NCBI GenBank assembly: GCA_001792895.1
Contig: MARA01000007.1
Coordinates: 992,001-1,056,000 of the forward strand
Direction: 5' to 3'
From: Lentinus brumalis
Taxonomy: Eukaryota; Basidiomycota; Agaricomycetes; Polyporales; Polyporaceae
DNA: 64,000 bases
Positions 12,405 to 25,039 of this stretch are shown piece after piece (within the stretch, counting starts at the first letter, position 1; the number at the start of each line of letters is the position of its first letter). Below the pieces are notes generated by a model that was given only the letters and a program-made list of their open reading frames with translations, made no database searches and was not told where the DNA came from. The translations under genes were made by a program, and so were the position numbers.

Positions 12405-12460
12405 GCGTCGTCGCTGTCGTTGTCGCCCTCGTTGCCGTCCTCGCCGTCGCCGTCCTCGCT
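11990..12460. repeat. CGT microsatellite with nested 18-bp minisatellite
   Basis: Long (GTC)n runs at about 12015-12100 and 12125-12185 flank about ten near-perfect copies of an 18-bp unit, CGTCGTCGTCATCACCCT, between about 12180 and 12355. A degenerate GTC tract continues to about 12460. It is open in several frames on both strands (poly-Ser, poly-Val, poly-Thr), so open frames here are not evidence for genes. Confidence 0.9.
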
Positions 12461-13508
12461 CTCATCGTCTTCATTGTACTCTTCATTCCTACCCTCGTTG
12501 TCGCTCTTTGCTTCCTATCATATGTACATCCCACGCTCCCTTGCTATCAGAATCTCATGTCCATATCAACACTCGCCCTCCCCGCATGGACCTCTATGCA
12601 TAGTCTCATGCTCTTAGTAAATACTGCATCATCGCTCACTATCCTTACTCTCGCATAAGTACTGTCGTTGTCTGCTGCATATAGTTTCGTTATCTTGTCT
12701 CTGCGAAGGACCCTCGCTCGTCATCTTGCACCAAGTCGTATATTACTCCTCGCAACCCATCACTGTGCATACTCTCGCTTTTGCCCCTGCTATGCTCGTC
12801 ACAATTCTCGCTGTCCTTACAGATCGCTGTGCATACTTTTGCTATTGCCCCTGCCACCGACCATGTCCCCGTCATACATCGTGGCTGAAAGAGTACTACT
12901 TCTGTACATGTGTATTCCGTGCCGCTGTCTGCTTGCAATTCATGTTTCTTGTGACTGTAACTCCCCACGTGGGTGTCAAGCAAGTCAACATTCGCCTGGT
13001 GAGTGTTCTAGCTGAGTGTCATCGTACTTCTCCATGTAGCACCTTTCCTCACCATACCACCCCTGTCCCGCCTGTGATTAGTCTGGGACAACTAGTCACC
13101 GTTCACCCATCACGACGTCATCTCGCCCATCACGACATCGTCTCGCCGATCATGCATGGAATCTCAGGTGAGTATGCGATGTGTCTTGCTTTTCATCTGT
13201 ACAACAAGTATCTGACGTGTCGTACCCCAAGATGCCAACACCGAGCTTGTACTCTCCACAAGGGCTTCGCCCTTGGATACCTCGTCAGTATGTATGTTGT
13301 GAGCTTCTGCAGTGTCTGTGCCTTACTAATTCTCTCCTCGGTCGTTCCATTGCCCCCTTCCCCACAATCTCGCTCGCCCATCTTGAACACCAGGGCCATG
13401 TCTCGAGCCTGAGCATGTCCTCGAGCCCGAGGTTGACCGGGGCACGACCCATAGGGAGTGTGAGCGCAACGCTGACGGCGATGAACGCGAGTCAGAGTAT
13501 GACGAGGG
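12461..13508. other. Intergenic stretch, no supported gene
   Basis: Pyrimidine-rich sequence with many short open frames. No recognisable domain, RNA gene or repeat was found between the CGT repeat and the 180-bp repeat. Confidence 0.5.
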
Positions 13509-14715
13509 CGAGCCCGAGAGCGACGGCAAGCGCGAGGTAGACGGCGCGCGAGCCTGAAGTCGAGGACGGCGGACCCAAGTACGACGGCGAGCGCGGTGGA
13601 GCGTGAGCGCGAGGCCGAGGACGGCGAGCCTGAGAGCGACGGCAAGCGCGAGGTAGACGGCGCGCGAGCCTGAAGTCGAGGACGGCGGACCCAAGTACGA
13701 CGGCGAGCGCGGTGGAGCGTGGGCGCGAGGCCGAGGATGGCGAGCGCGGTGGAGCGTGAGCGCGAGGCCGAGGACGGCGAGCGCAAGCTGGAGCACGAGG
13801 ACGGCGAGCCCGAGAGCGACGGCAAGCGCGAGGTAGACGGCGCGCGAGCCTGAAGTCGAGGACGGCGGACCCAAGTACGACGGCGAGCGCGGTGGAGCGT
13901 GGGCGCGAGGCCGAGGATGGCGAGCGCGGTGGAGCGTGAGCGCGAGGCCGAGGACGGCGAGCGCAAGCTGGAGCACGAGGACGGCGAGCCCGAGAGCGAC
14001 GGCAAGCGCGAGGTAGACGGCGCGCGAGCCTGAAGTCGAGGACGGCGGACCCAAGTACGACGGCGAGCGCGGTGGAGCGTGGGCGCGAGGCCGAGGATGG
14101 CGAGCGCGGTGGAGCGTGAGCGCGAGGCCGAGGACGGCGAGCGCAAGCTGGAGCACGAGGACGGCGAGCCCGAGAGCGACGGCAAGCGCGAGGTAGACGG
14201 CGCGCGAGCCTGAAGTCGAGGACGGCGGACCCAAGTACGACGGCGAGCGCGGTGGAGCGTGGGCGCGAGGCCGAGGATGGCGAGCGCGGTGGAGCGTGAG
14301 CGCGAGGCCGAGGACGGCGAGCGCAAGCTGGAGCACGAGGACGGCGAGCCCGAGAGCGACGGCAAGCGCGAGGTAGACGGCGCGCGAGCCTGAAGTCGAG
14401 GACGGCGGACCCAAGTACGACGGCGAGCGCGGTGGAGCGTGGGCGCGAGGCCGAGGATGGCGAGCGCGGTGGAGCGTGAGCGCGAGGCCGAGGACGGCGA
14501 GCGCAAGCTGGAGCACGAGGACGGCGAGCCCGAGAGCGACGGCAAGCGCGAGGTAGACGGCGCGCGAGCCTGAAGTCGAGGACGGCGGACCCAAGTACGA
14601 CGGCGAGCGCGGTGGAGCGTGAGCGCGAGGCCGAGGACGGCGAGCCTGAGAGCGACGGCAAGCGCGAGGTAGACGGCGCGCGAGCCTGAAGTCGAGGACG
14701 GCGGACCCAAGTACC
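13509..14715. repeat. 180-bp tandem repeat (minisatellite)
   Basis: The unit beginning CGAGAGCGACGGCAAGCGCG recurs at 13811, 13991, 14171, 14351 and 14531 with an exact 180-bp period and near-identity. Shorter variants that lack part of the unit flank it (starting at 13509 and about 13631, and after 14600). Because 180 is divisible by three and the sequence is GC-rich, all three minus-strand frames stay open while the plus strand contains stops. No start, domain or splice context supports a gene. Confidence 0.9.
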
Positions 14716-14804
14716 ACAGCGAGCGTGAGCCCGAGGCCGAGCCTGAGAGCGACGGCGAGTGTGAGCCCGAGGAGGAGGGCAGCGAGCACGAGCCTGAGGT
14801 CGAG

Positions 14805-14895
14805 GGCGGCGGCGAGGGCGGCGGCGAGGGCGGCGGCGAGGGCGGCGGCGAGGGCGGCGGCGAGGGCGGCGGTGAGGGCGGCGGCGAGGGCGGCG
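14805..14895. repeat. 12-bp GGCGGCGAGGGC tandem repeat
   Basis: About seven copies of GGCGGCGAGGGC, immediately after the 180-bp array and followed at 14896 by unrelated sequence. Confidence 0.85.
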
Positions 14896-15299
14896 GCCGG
14901 TCGTATTTCCTGTAGCTGAGTACGACATGTTTCCTACAGTAGGGGCTGCCCCAGGTGTTACTGCAGGAACTGCAGTGCACCGTGCAGTCATTACAGTATA
15001 GTACTATAATGAGTCTACAGGGACTGGTGCGGCACTGCCCGAGCGCGGCGCGGGAGGACGAACGAACCTGAGGCATCTTGGGAATGGGAGTACTGCTGGA
15101 TGTTGTGGGGGTTGTTCCGACCGCTGCGAATGTTCGGTGTGATATATGTTCGTAGGCTGGTGATGTGCGCGTCGAACACAACGCCGGTGTACAGCTTCCT
15201 CGTGGTGAACAGGCTTGGGCCTGCAGGTTCGACGAGGCCCAGGTGAGGCCGGTAGCCACGTTGCGTAGCAGCTTATATGTACATGAATGAAGTTCTACT
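14896..15299. other. Spacer between repeats and second KDZ gene
   Basis: No gene recognised. The sequence is no longer repetitive and ends at the KDZ stop codon. Confidence 0.4.
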
Positions 15300-18200
15300 C
15301 TATGAGTCTATCTCAGACGCGCCATTAGCTACAGAGTCCTGATGCAAGCTGTCAGCGCATGGTCCTTGTGCAGCATATGTACTGGTACTTACTGCGTCCA
15401 CGACGGGCTTGAAGGTCTCTTTCGCCCTGTCGAATAACCGAGTATACCGGTATGCTTGTCTGAAGGACAGGTAAGTACGAGCAGTGAGACGGTCGCAGCG
15501 TCCGCACATACACACCTTCGATCGTAAGCTGCCTCACCGCGCTCGCCGGCAGCTTCCTTGGCCTCACTGCGAGCCAGCCACCATCGTTCCCAGAAGACGA
15601 AGAAGCGTATCGCCCGCCTCATTTCCTCAAGGAGGATCTCCACTTCTTCCTTCCAGCGCGCGTACTGTGCGCTCGACCGGAACCAGTGGACCTTGCGCGC
15701 TTTAGAACTGTGAGCATCAGCACGACCGCAGGGCGAACAGTGTCCACGAACCGTCGTTGTAGAAAGTTTGATACCGGGGATCTTGCTCGGAATCTACAAA
15801 AGAGAAGTTGTCCCAAAGCCAAGAGACGGCGCGCTGGCTCTTGCCAAGATCTCGATCCAAGGAGACGTCGAAGTGCTCGAGGTCCGCGTCCACGAGGCGA
15901 CGAAGATAAGGTTCTTCCAGAGGCATGCCAAGGGCGCGAAGGGAGACCCAATGCCGTCTGTACATGTTCGCCCCGCGCGAATTTCCTCATTCACCTTGCC
16001 TATCGCCGATTGAGTCCGAAGGGTCATGCCCTTGCCAGGAGCCTTCTTCTTCTGCAGCTTGAACACTTCGCGTGCGATGATGCTCGTCTTGATGTCCTCC
16101 AAAACACGCTCGGCTTCAGGACGGCGGAAGTCTGTCTCGATGTTGACGAGCTGCCGCATCAAGGCCTGTTCGAGGACTAAGGAATGATAAGACGATGGTA
16201 GGGTCACGGAGTTCTCGAAGACGTCAATCCAGCTCGCACATTGGTCCTTGCTGCTGCGCGGTGGTGGCAGGCCGTCTGTTCCCAGGCCGGTGTCATCGGC
16301 AACGCTACGCCAGGGGAAGGTGGGCGGGAGGATGTCGGCAGAGATGGGCAGAGTGTCCAGCGTCGCCGAGGTCTCTTTCGCTGCGGGACGTTGGCCGTCG
16401 AGACTAGTGCGGGACAGCTGCTCCGCCAGGTCAGGGTCTGCAGGGCGCGTGCCGCGGCGTTCATCTTGGGAGATCAGAGCGGCGTCGCGCGCGAACCTAG
16501 TGGCCTGATTGTCCCTCACAGCGTCCTCCACAATGGTGCATGCCTCCTGCACCACCGGAGTGAAGTACGTCTCGCGCAGGGTATCCCAGCGCTGGAGCTC
16601 TGTGTGGTACTGCTGACACCGGAGCGCGAGATCGCTATGGGCCTCGGGCTCGTCGCTTCGGTCCAAGATGTCTAGGAGCTCCTCCCTAGTGATAGTGTCA
16701 GTCAATGATTCGATAGGAGGCAGCTGCTCATACCTTTCCATCTGGAGCGATACTCCTCGTTGGACGACGCTGATGATGCTTGCAACGGTCTGCCCGTTGA
16801 GCCCGCGCTCGCGTGTGACTTTGAGCAGAATGTCCTTGTCAGACAGCACTGTCGAATGGTAAGCTTGAGACGTTCAACGCCACGCAGGAAGGGAGGTTAC
16901 CGTTGTCAGGACGGAGCTCGTAGGGGCTCTCGAAATCAATGTCCTCCTGGAGATGGAAGACGCGCTCTTGCCACTGCTTCTCCTCGTCGCGCCAGTCCTG
17001 TACATGCTGTTCGGGGATCGACTCTTCTAGTTCGTCCAGATGTTCTTTAGCCTGGGCACGGTGCGACACTGCTCGCAGGTATCGACGCCACAGCAAGCTG
17101 GCTGCAGGAATTCCATCAGCGTCGCATTCGGCACAACGATCCACATGGATCGCACAGCGGTGTAGCATACATTACATAGTCGGGTAAATACTGAACAGGG
17201 ACGTCATACTCACCAATAGCGTGCAGACGACGAACATTCATGTTGCTGTAGAAATCGTTCATGATGTCGTGACGATGACCGGGAGACATCTCCTTCGTGC
17301 GGGACGCGAGGTTGTTCAGAATCGCCCAGATACGTTCAGCCGCCTTGCCGTCTGTCATGCCGACGCCGGGAAGATAATTGTAGGAGTATTTGCAGCGACA
17401 CGATGCAGTGTGCGCTGGGGCGTGGAACTTGCCAATCGCCGGTAAAGTCCAGGGGAAAAGCTTGACGCGGATTGTCGAAAGATGAGGGAATCGTTTCTGG
17501 ATATCTTGGATCCGTATGCAGAATTTCTTGCGGTACTGGCAGTTGATGTCGTAGCCGTTGGACATTCGCTTCAGGCACAACCAGCGTTGCAGACCCGAAC
17601 ACATGCAGTAATCGACCCAACAGAACCTGTTCATGTGTCAGCCATCGTCGACATCGCAGAAGAGACTGACTGACGCTTCGCCGCGGTCCAGATCCACCGA
17701 ACCGCAGGGCAGCATAAACATGTGCCGCGCACAGGACAGGCCCACCGTCCCAGATACTCTGCCTCCAAAGCGCGAGTATCCCATGGCGCCGAACCGCTGA
17801 CATGTTGTATCCTTTCGAGACATGTCAGCGTGGTGCTGCAAGCAGAGAGCACGACTATGAATTTACCTCCTTCTTCGGTGGTCTGACCTTGGACTTGTAT
17901 TCCTTGAAGTCATTCTGCTCGACGAAGTAAGCGGCACCGTTGGACAGCGAGTAGTCGCTCTCGTCGAAGTTCTTGTTCTTTAGAGATGCTTGGAAGTTTC
18001 CGTCCACGGTATTGAAGTGCATGTCGAGGTGGCTGCAGCTGGTCAGCATATTGTAGTGCACTATCATAGTAACGACTCACGACTGGTCGTCGGGGCGGCT
18101 CTGCCAGTTTGGATCCATGTTCATGTCGGGCTGAGGACAGGCAGGGCAGTTGATCGCGACTGAACGCGGCTCGAGCTTCCACAGGATCCACCCCCGCGCG

Positions 18201-19290
18201 ACGGGTTGTGCGAAGAACATGAACTCTCGCATTGTGTTGTTCAACTCGCGATCGCGTTCCTGGTAAATATGAGCGTGTGTCAATGTGTGAGGCCAAATAG
18301 ACTCACAGGGACGACATCCGAGGCTACATTGTCTGTGCTCCGTTGGAGGTACTTGATGTAGTCGTGGACGGACATCTGCGCCTGAAGGGACAGGAGATGA
18401 TAGTCGCGGAGGCCGTTGATGGTGAACGCCGCCAGGGTTGACTCCAAGTACCAGGGAAGAGGCCGAATGACAGGAGTTGGATGGGCTGCTCACCGCAACT
18501 AGAGGGCGGACAGGCGCAGAAGTGAACGTCGAACTCGTTGATCCCATGCTCGTGAGTTATAGTCAACTTCCGTGCCTTCCCTCCCACGTCGCATTTCTCG
18601 CCCCCATGTCCGAGTTTGATCGAGAAGTTGGCTAAATCACCGAGAGACCTTCGTTGCCAGAAACGCCGGCCGGAAGCCATGCTTCACGCGATGGAAGGGC
18701 GTCCGTACATGCTCCTTGACGATGCAGCCCTCGCAGACGATCGGAGCGTGGTAGCAGTCGAAGCAGCGGAACCAGACCGGCTTTTCTGCATCAGTGACGC
18801 TATGGCGCGCTGTGGGTCGTGGAGGCCGGACTGACAGACGTGCGAAGGGACGGTCCTCCTCGCGAGCAAACAAAGCATGAGCAGCCTTGGGAGCCCACTT
18901 GAGAAACTTGCTGAGACGGTCACCGACAGCCTGCGAAAGAGTTAGATACAGATATGCACGCAATAAGAGGAAGACGTACGATGGTTCGAGACCTTCGCCT
19001 TCTTCGCAGCTGGTCCTTCTTCGCGCGCTGCCCTGAATCCTTTCCAGAGGACGACGGACGGGCGGAGCCGTGGCGACGCGTCAGGCAGGGCGCAGGACGA
19101 AGCAGGCTCTATGCTGTCCGTCGCGGCAGCGCGCCTCCATATTGCGAATGGCAGCGAACGGGTTGATACGCCTGCTGGGAGCGCTTACAGCCTCCAAGTT
19201 ACGCACGGCGGCGAGGGGATCCACGCGGCTGCTGGCACCTGCGCGAGAGCGAGAGAACGGAGGGGGCTGCGGGCGACTTGGCTCGGACAT
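15300..19290 (-). CDS. Second KDZ-family transposase with CxC2 cluster; one apparent frame break
   Basis: The N-terminus begins at the ATG at 19290 (MSEPSRPQPPPFSRSRAG). A cysteine cluster follows near 18700-18850 (CFDCYHAPIVCEGC with a downstream His), then the CxC2 signature HGINEFDVHFCAC (about 18530-18560), ESTLAAFTINGLRDYHLLSL and STDNVASDVVP. The catalytic residues are present: Asp in VDGNFQASLKNKN (18002-18004), Asp in YDINCQYRKKF (17548-17550) and Glu in KAAERIWAILN (17335-17337). The C-terminal region (KDILLKVTRERGLNGQ onward) is long and helical. Near 15971-15974 the frame must change by one base between KVNEEIRAG and MYRRHWVSLRALGMP; no acceptable intron explains this. The final small exon ends at the stop at 15300. 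The gene is otherwise intact and belongs to a different KDZ subfamily from the copy at 1-3048. Splicing of the middle exons is approximate. Confidence 0.8.
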
Positions 19291-21003
19291 TGCAGTTTCA
19301 GGTAGAGGGAACGATACCGCGGAAGTCGTGGGGCAGGGATATTTATGCGGAGCCGAACACGCTCGCAACTATGCCGTTGTCGCCCCCTGGATTTTACATT
19401 ACTTGGCGGAAGTGTGCTAAAGTAAGACATGTGGCTGACCTAGCTACGCGAGAAAGGGAATAGGTCCGTATTTTGCTGGGTTGATAACGATCAGCGACAT
19501 GCGCAGCTATGGTACCATACGATATGCGACGGGCGAGAGAGGATGGGCGGGCGGTGTGACCGTGCCGTGCTGGCCAGAATGCGAGACGAGGAGTTCCTTT
19601 TGTTTTCGGGGCAGGCGCCATCAGACCGTGATGGAGAATGGCTTTTGAGCACATAATCTGTCCAGACGGGAATGACGGGAATGGCGAAGTACCGGAAGGA
19701 CGGATGATTGCACGGACGTGGCGCACCACAGAACGCAGGGTGAACGGCGCATGATTTGCCGAGGACGGGGAGGTGGGCGAAGGGTCGTGTGGTGCCAGAA
19801 GTTTCGACCAGTTGTCGAGGCGTCGGGCAAGCATGCGCGAGGGCAGGTCGTGGATGGTGTCCAGTAAGGGCGGGCGAACAACGTGGGGCCAGAGACACGG
19901 CCAGAACTTGGCGACCGATGCCCCTGGCTCTAGGGGGATGGGGAGGAGCGCGCGGGGGTTTGCATCGAGACGTCTGACCCAGGCCAGTGCTCAGAATGCG
20001 ACGGGAAATGGTCACACGCGGCCGACAGCCGGTGGAATTCTGAAGCGCATAGGGGTGGGAGAGAGGAGAGAGGGGAGAGGGAGAAGGTGGTGAGTATGAG
20101 GCGGGCGAGGTGGAACTCACTTGGCTCGCCCACGTCACGTCGCATCCTGCCCAAGCGGCCGAGTTCTTATTTCCACCATTCCGACACCAATATCGAGCGA
20201 ATTGAGGCGAGTTTGCGGTTTCGATGATGATCGGGTGTGGCGGAGGACGATGTGAGGCAAGGGGGGGGGTGGCAGGTGGTAGCAGGTGAGTGCACAAGGA
20301 GTGTTGGACTTAGACGAATTTCGAGTTGCGGGCGCTTGTGAGGAGGACACGCTCACGTGAGTTTTGCGTTGACGCGTTGCCACAACTTTCGCACGGTTCC
20401 CACCACGGCGCTTGACGCCTCATTCCGACTCCCACAGTCTCCTTCTTCGTCTTCTCATCGCGACGTGCTGTCACTCACGATTCTCGTGGGTAAGTATCTC
20501 TCCTCTCTCCCCGAGCCAGCTGTCACTCCGATTACTTCCTCTCGCAGCTTCCCTCACCTCTCTGGCTCTCCCTTCTGGCGACAACGTCTGCTGGCAGTTG
20601 AACGGGGATAACCCCGTTCCTCGAAGCACTTAGGCGTACACTTCCGGTGGAAACGAGACATCGTTCTCGGGACCACGGAAGTTCCTTCGGACGACAACAA
20701 GACGCGACCCGCACGAGAATCAAGACGAGCGCATCCAGGACATCGCAAGACTGTCAAAACCCGGAACCTTCGACGTCTCGCAGTACTTCAAGATCTCCCA
20801 GGTCGACGCAGACGTGCGCACGCACAACGGTACGCAAGGCTCGAACAGCCCTCCGCGCGTGGCTGCTGACTCTAATTGCGCAGGCTCCCTCCAGCGCACC
20901 ACACCCCTGCATCCAGTTCCTCCTGCACGTGCTAGAACAATACGTACGTGTGTAATGCTGTTCAGCATGACGACGCTGACCTTGCGCTTCGGAGTACAGC
21001 ACG
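19291..21003. other. Intergenic region with possible exons of unknown coding sequence
   Basis: 19291-20340 shows no supported gene; a run of nine G lies near 20262-20270. At about 20690-20830 a plus-strand frame reads DERIQDIARLSKPGTFDVSQ, followed by a good GTACGC donor and a later CAG acceptor. This looks like genuine exon sequence, but no start or recognisable family was found, so it may be a remnant or an unannotated 5' part of a neighbour. Confidence 0.35.
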
Positions 21004-23334
21004 ATGTCTACGCCCGCTACCGTGTCCCCTCGCGAAGAATCTGAACCCTCTGTTCCTCCATCTTCTCGCTCTCCGTCTCCTGTAGGCGATGAGACCGGGC
21101 CGCCTGCCGAGCCGCCCACGCTCCAGAAGACCAAGACTGGCAATCGTGAGCAGCTGCTGATTTTTGTGAAGTTTTCTCTGCGCTGACCTTTTCATAGCGC
21201 AACTGGGAAGCGTACATACCACCCACGGCATCGTCGCTGCTCCTGGGTTCAGTGCGAAATCCACATTCACGACACCCAATGCCGACTATGTGCCCAAGTT
21301 CGCCGTCGCGCACAGCGAGATAACGACATTCGCCGATGGACGATGGGGATACCATGAATATTCACGCTGGCCCCAGCAGTTCAGCCGCGACGACATCCAC
21401 CTGGTCTGCATTCCTCGTCAGCCTGGCCGCGACTGGAGAGGTCCTGCTGCTATCCTGTGGCGAACCTTCCTCGTATCCGACTGGAAGCTCGCCGAGTGCG
21501 GCGTCCCTGGCGTCGGCAGACTGAAACCCGACCTTGCGGCTCAGCTCGACGCCGCCGCGCGGGCGGCATTCGCTGAATATGACCTGATTGAGGAGGTTCC
21601 GCCCGAGTGCCAAAGGACAGCTCGCTTCCTCATGCTTTGCGTGCGCCATACGCTCGATCGGCTGCGTGGTTCACCCGCTGCACCAACAATCATCATCTCG
21701 CTTGCCGCGCATGTGCAGCGGCTCGTCTTGGAGTTCTGGGGCCTCTTGAACTGGATTCGAGATGTGCGCGACGTCGTGAAGAACGGCGAGGACTATCGGA
21801 CGCGACCATGGGACATGCTCGGCGCGCACACACCTGACCAGAGCGAAGCGTGGAGGTTGCACTACGCTGGAATTCCTGTCTGGTTGCAGCAGGAAATCTC
21901 CTACGAGCTGGTTGTGTACGAAGTGGTGGAACCAAGGACCTTGCCTGGCGATTTCTCCCAAGTCCCTTCCTATCCTCGGCTCGTCCTGGCCAAGAGGGAT
22001 CTCTCCGGCGCACTGAACATGCCAGGGGAGTGGCGTCGGGCTATGGATGCTGTGGTTCGGAGGCAACTTTGCATCTCGCAGTTGCCTCGACTGCTAGAAG
22101 ACGGCGACGACGAAGGTCCGCCGACCAAACGCCTCCGTGAGGGCGCCATGTTTGTGAGCGAGGGCAGCTCTTCCCTAGGCCCGGCCGCGCCAGTGTTCTT
22201 CCTTCAGGGCGATCGTGAAGCGAGGACGATCGGACATGGCTTGCCTGCGCAGCCGGTGGCGACTACCTCCTCCCAGACTTCCACTCCGACCCAGCCGTCC
22301 CGGCGCGCGAGGGCGCGAGCCAAGAAGAAGGCCCTCACCGGCGTGCAGCCGCCGCCTCCTCCGCCACAGAACCTCATTCCTGCCCGGCAGTGGTACGCAA
22401 TCGAGCACGTTCAAGAATACGCCGTCTGGTCGCGCGCTCTCCAGCAAGTCAGTCCTCTGCCCCAACCACGCACCTCTGTGAAGTACTACTTCGCACCGCC
22501 ATGGATGCTCGACAGTCTCCGGGGATATCCCCCGATCCCAAGACCGGACGATATCTGCATCACTGGATCTCGATCCAGACGTTTTGTCGCATGCGCCTAT
22601 TCGATCAGACTATCAACGGCCGCCCTCTGACTATCGCCGAGTGGCGCGACGCGCTGTGGGGCGACTACAATGTCCATGAGACAGGTCCAGCCTCCGCCAG
22701 TGTTGCGCCTCGTGAAGCGACGCGCCATTCCCTGCGCAGCAACATCCGTCGCCTTTTTGGGAAGCTGAATACGCTCCCGTCATATCACGCGGATGTTCGG
22801 GCCGAGCTCGGAGAAACTGTTGTCACCAGCGACATGGCGGCCAAGGACATGAACATCCGTCAACGCGTCGTGTGGGAGGCTTGCGAGACAAATTGGCGTT
22901 GTGAGGTCCTCGCGCTGGACGCACTTATGGTTGGGTCGCATGACTTGCCTCAACTGGAGCGATGGATCCGGGAGTCGGCCGTGTCGCGGGTTTGGGGCTC
23001 AGGGACGTCTGGATTGGACGTCGTGCCACTGGCAGATGGTCCGCGCCTTGACTGCTGGCAAGGACCTGGTGAGGCGGAGTGGGAGTCTTGTCGCACTTAT
23101 CTGGCTGCATTCGTCGAGATACTCGCGAGCTGGCCTGGATTTCCGCCAACTTTGCAAGGTGGCGAAGCCAAGGTGCGCACCTGTGGGGCACAAGAGTACG
23201 CACGAATCTACCAGGGCGCCGTCGACTTCTACGTTTCGTGTTTCATCTCCCGCTTTGGTCGGCTTCCCGTTGCCCCGGTGCGTCCTCCTCCATCTGCAGG
23301 AACCGTTGCCGATGGCGGTTGTATCCCAAACTAG
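21004..23334 (+). pseudogene. Unknown lineage-specific protein with a one-base frame break
   Basis: Exon 1 (21004-21145, MSTPATVSPREESEPS) joins at 21198 to one long exon. The protein reads QLGSVHTTHGIVAAPGFSAK, then RWGYHEYSRWPQQF, a helical region, a basic linker (RRARARAKKKALTG), and a C-terminal block TGRYLHHWISIQTFCRMRLF with LTIAEWRDALWGDYN, ending at the stop at 23332-23334. About 760 codons if continuous. The reading frame changes at a run of five C at 22529-22533. A sixth C would make PPDPKTGRYLHHW continuous, so either one base has been lost in this copy or the assembly is in error. No intron fits. The HHW to CRMRLF to EWRDALWGDY block is characteristic of a mushroom-restricted unknown family. 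Function unknown. The next gene starts about 290 bp downstream on the same strand. Confidence 0.6.
22529..22533 (+). other. Homopolymer frame break in the 21.0-23.3 kb gene
   Basis: Five consecutive C where six are needed for a continuous frame. Upstream (YYFAPPWMLDSLRGYPP) and downstream (DPKTGRYLHHW) coding sequence both look genuine. Confidence 0.6.
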
Positions 23335-24969
23335 ACCAGGGACCCTGTTGTTCCACCATCATGTATCTTGTAGTGTACATTAACCATCTCGCTTCTTCTG
23401 CAAGCGTTACTCATTCTTCTTGGAAGTTCTCTTCCCCCATACGATCGGAGATCATTTTCGTCTGTTCCCGATGGCGCGACTGACCAATTCAGTTACTGCC
23501 TGGAGGCCCCGAAATCCTTGAAGTCCTGCACACGCCTTGACACGTTTCGTCGCGCCTCATCTTGTCTAAGAACCGCGTCCTGACTCGGACCCACCGTTGT
23601 CGCCACGCCCCGTTTGCTCCCTCGCTATGGCTCCGCGAACATGGCGTCTGCAGGAGTACACCCTCTTGGTGGCAATCTCCAATACAGACGAAGGGCGTCA
23701 GCTGCTGTCCCGAGCGACCAACTCAACAAACGACCCGTGGTGGCTCGACTGTTGCAACTATTGGACGCGCAAGTACAAGGACGCGTTTTCAGAGTGTTTC
23801 CCTGCGGAGACGGAAGCAGAGCTAGAGCAACGGCGGATGCTTCAGCCCCATGCGAAGACGTTGACGCTCTTTCCCGAGGAGACTCATGCAGACCGAGACC
23901 GCCGCCTGGACAGAGCGCGTTTGGTGAGTAGTCGGTATGCAGTCCGCATCCCGTCCGCCTCTAACATCTCCCATCCCCAGCGTATTGGCTCCTTCCTCAA
24001 GGGTCTCAGTCCTAACCGCACTCCTCGCACGGAGACGGCGAACCCGAAGAAGAAGAAGAAGAAGGAGGACCACACCGGCACTTCGACTGCGTCTGCCAAC
24101 CCGGCGTCAGCCTCCGCTTCCACCGGCTTGGCCTGTACCAATACCACCTTGACTCCGTTGGTCCTTTCGTCGCCCGCTCGGGCAGCCGACGTTTTCGAAG
24201 CGTCGAGTCCGCGTGCGTCTGCTGCCGTTCAAGACCGCGAGCAGTTCGCTCGCGTCGCGAAACAGCTCGAGCATGCTGTGCACAACCTGGCGGTTTGCCC
24301 CTCAGTGTCTAGAGAAGAGTGAGTACGGAACGATGTATGATATGCGTAATCGTGTCTCATGTTCTCCTCCACAGCAAACTACAGATCATGATCTCGTTGT
24401 TCCAGAAGGTCACAGTGTCCGTCGCGCAGGCTACTGGATGGGTTGGATGGTTCCCGATTGGAGGGGTGGACGAGCAGCAGAGGATTGTATTCGAGCAGTA
24501 AGTTGGACTTGCGCATGCGTCGAATGACCTGCTGATGGTCGACAGCACGAGCACCGCCTTCACCGCCGATCATTTAACTTTCGAAGACTACCTGTGCAAG
24601 AGGCTTGGCTGGTCGGTTGACCGCCTCTTGTGCACGTTCGACGACTTTATCCGCGATATCTACGATCGTAAGTTACGCATCATCTAAGCACTCAGCAGCT
24701 CGCTCATATCTCAAAGCTGCCCAACCTTCGCCGCCCAACTCCAGTCTTTCACTCTCTCCCGCAGGTCTCCAGAGCGACCCTGTTGAACTCACTCAGGTCG
24801 CATCTCCGGTCTCCAACTTCAACTCGGTCACGATGAGCCTCGCCTCCACTCCGAGTCGCACTAGTCCACTTCCGCGCTCGCCGACCCATCATGGTACCCC
24901 CGCGACGCCAGTTCGAACAACTTCGCAATCGGCTCTGAGTGTTCCGTCTGAGCTGCAGGCCGCGGCCGA

Positions 24970-24977
24970 GTCAACGT
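24970..24977. other. hAT target-site duplication, left copy
   Basis: GTCAACGT, identical to 28755-28762. Eight bp is the hAT hallmark length. Confidence 0.95.
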
Positions 24978-24996
24978 TAGGGCCCTGCAGGGGTAT
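24978..24996 (+). repeat. hAT terminal inverted repeat, left
   Basis: TAGGGCCCTGCAGGGGTAT; its reverse complement is at 28736-28754. Confidence 0.95.
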
Positions 24997-25039
24997 ACCC
25001 TTGGATAACTTGACGTCTACCCTGACCCTTACCCTCAAC

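Noticed and set aside
13193..15259. Long minus-strand open frames of 487-688 codons
   Set aside because: A by-product of the 180-bp GC-rich repeat whose period is divisible by three.
19491..20297. 268-codon minus-strand open frame
   Set aside because: Pro/His/Ser-rich composition without domain, neighbouring splice sites or family resemblance; likely chance in GC-rich DNA.
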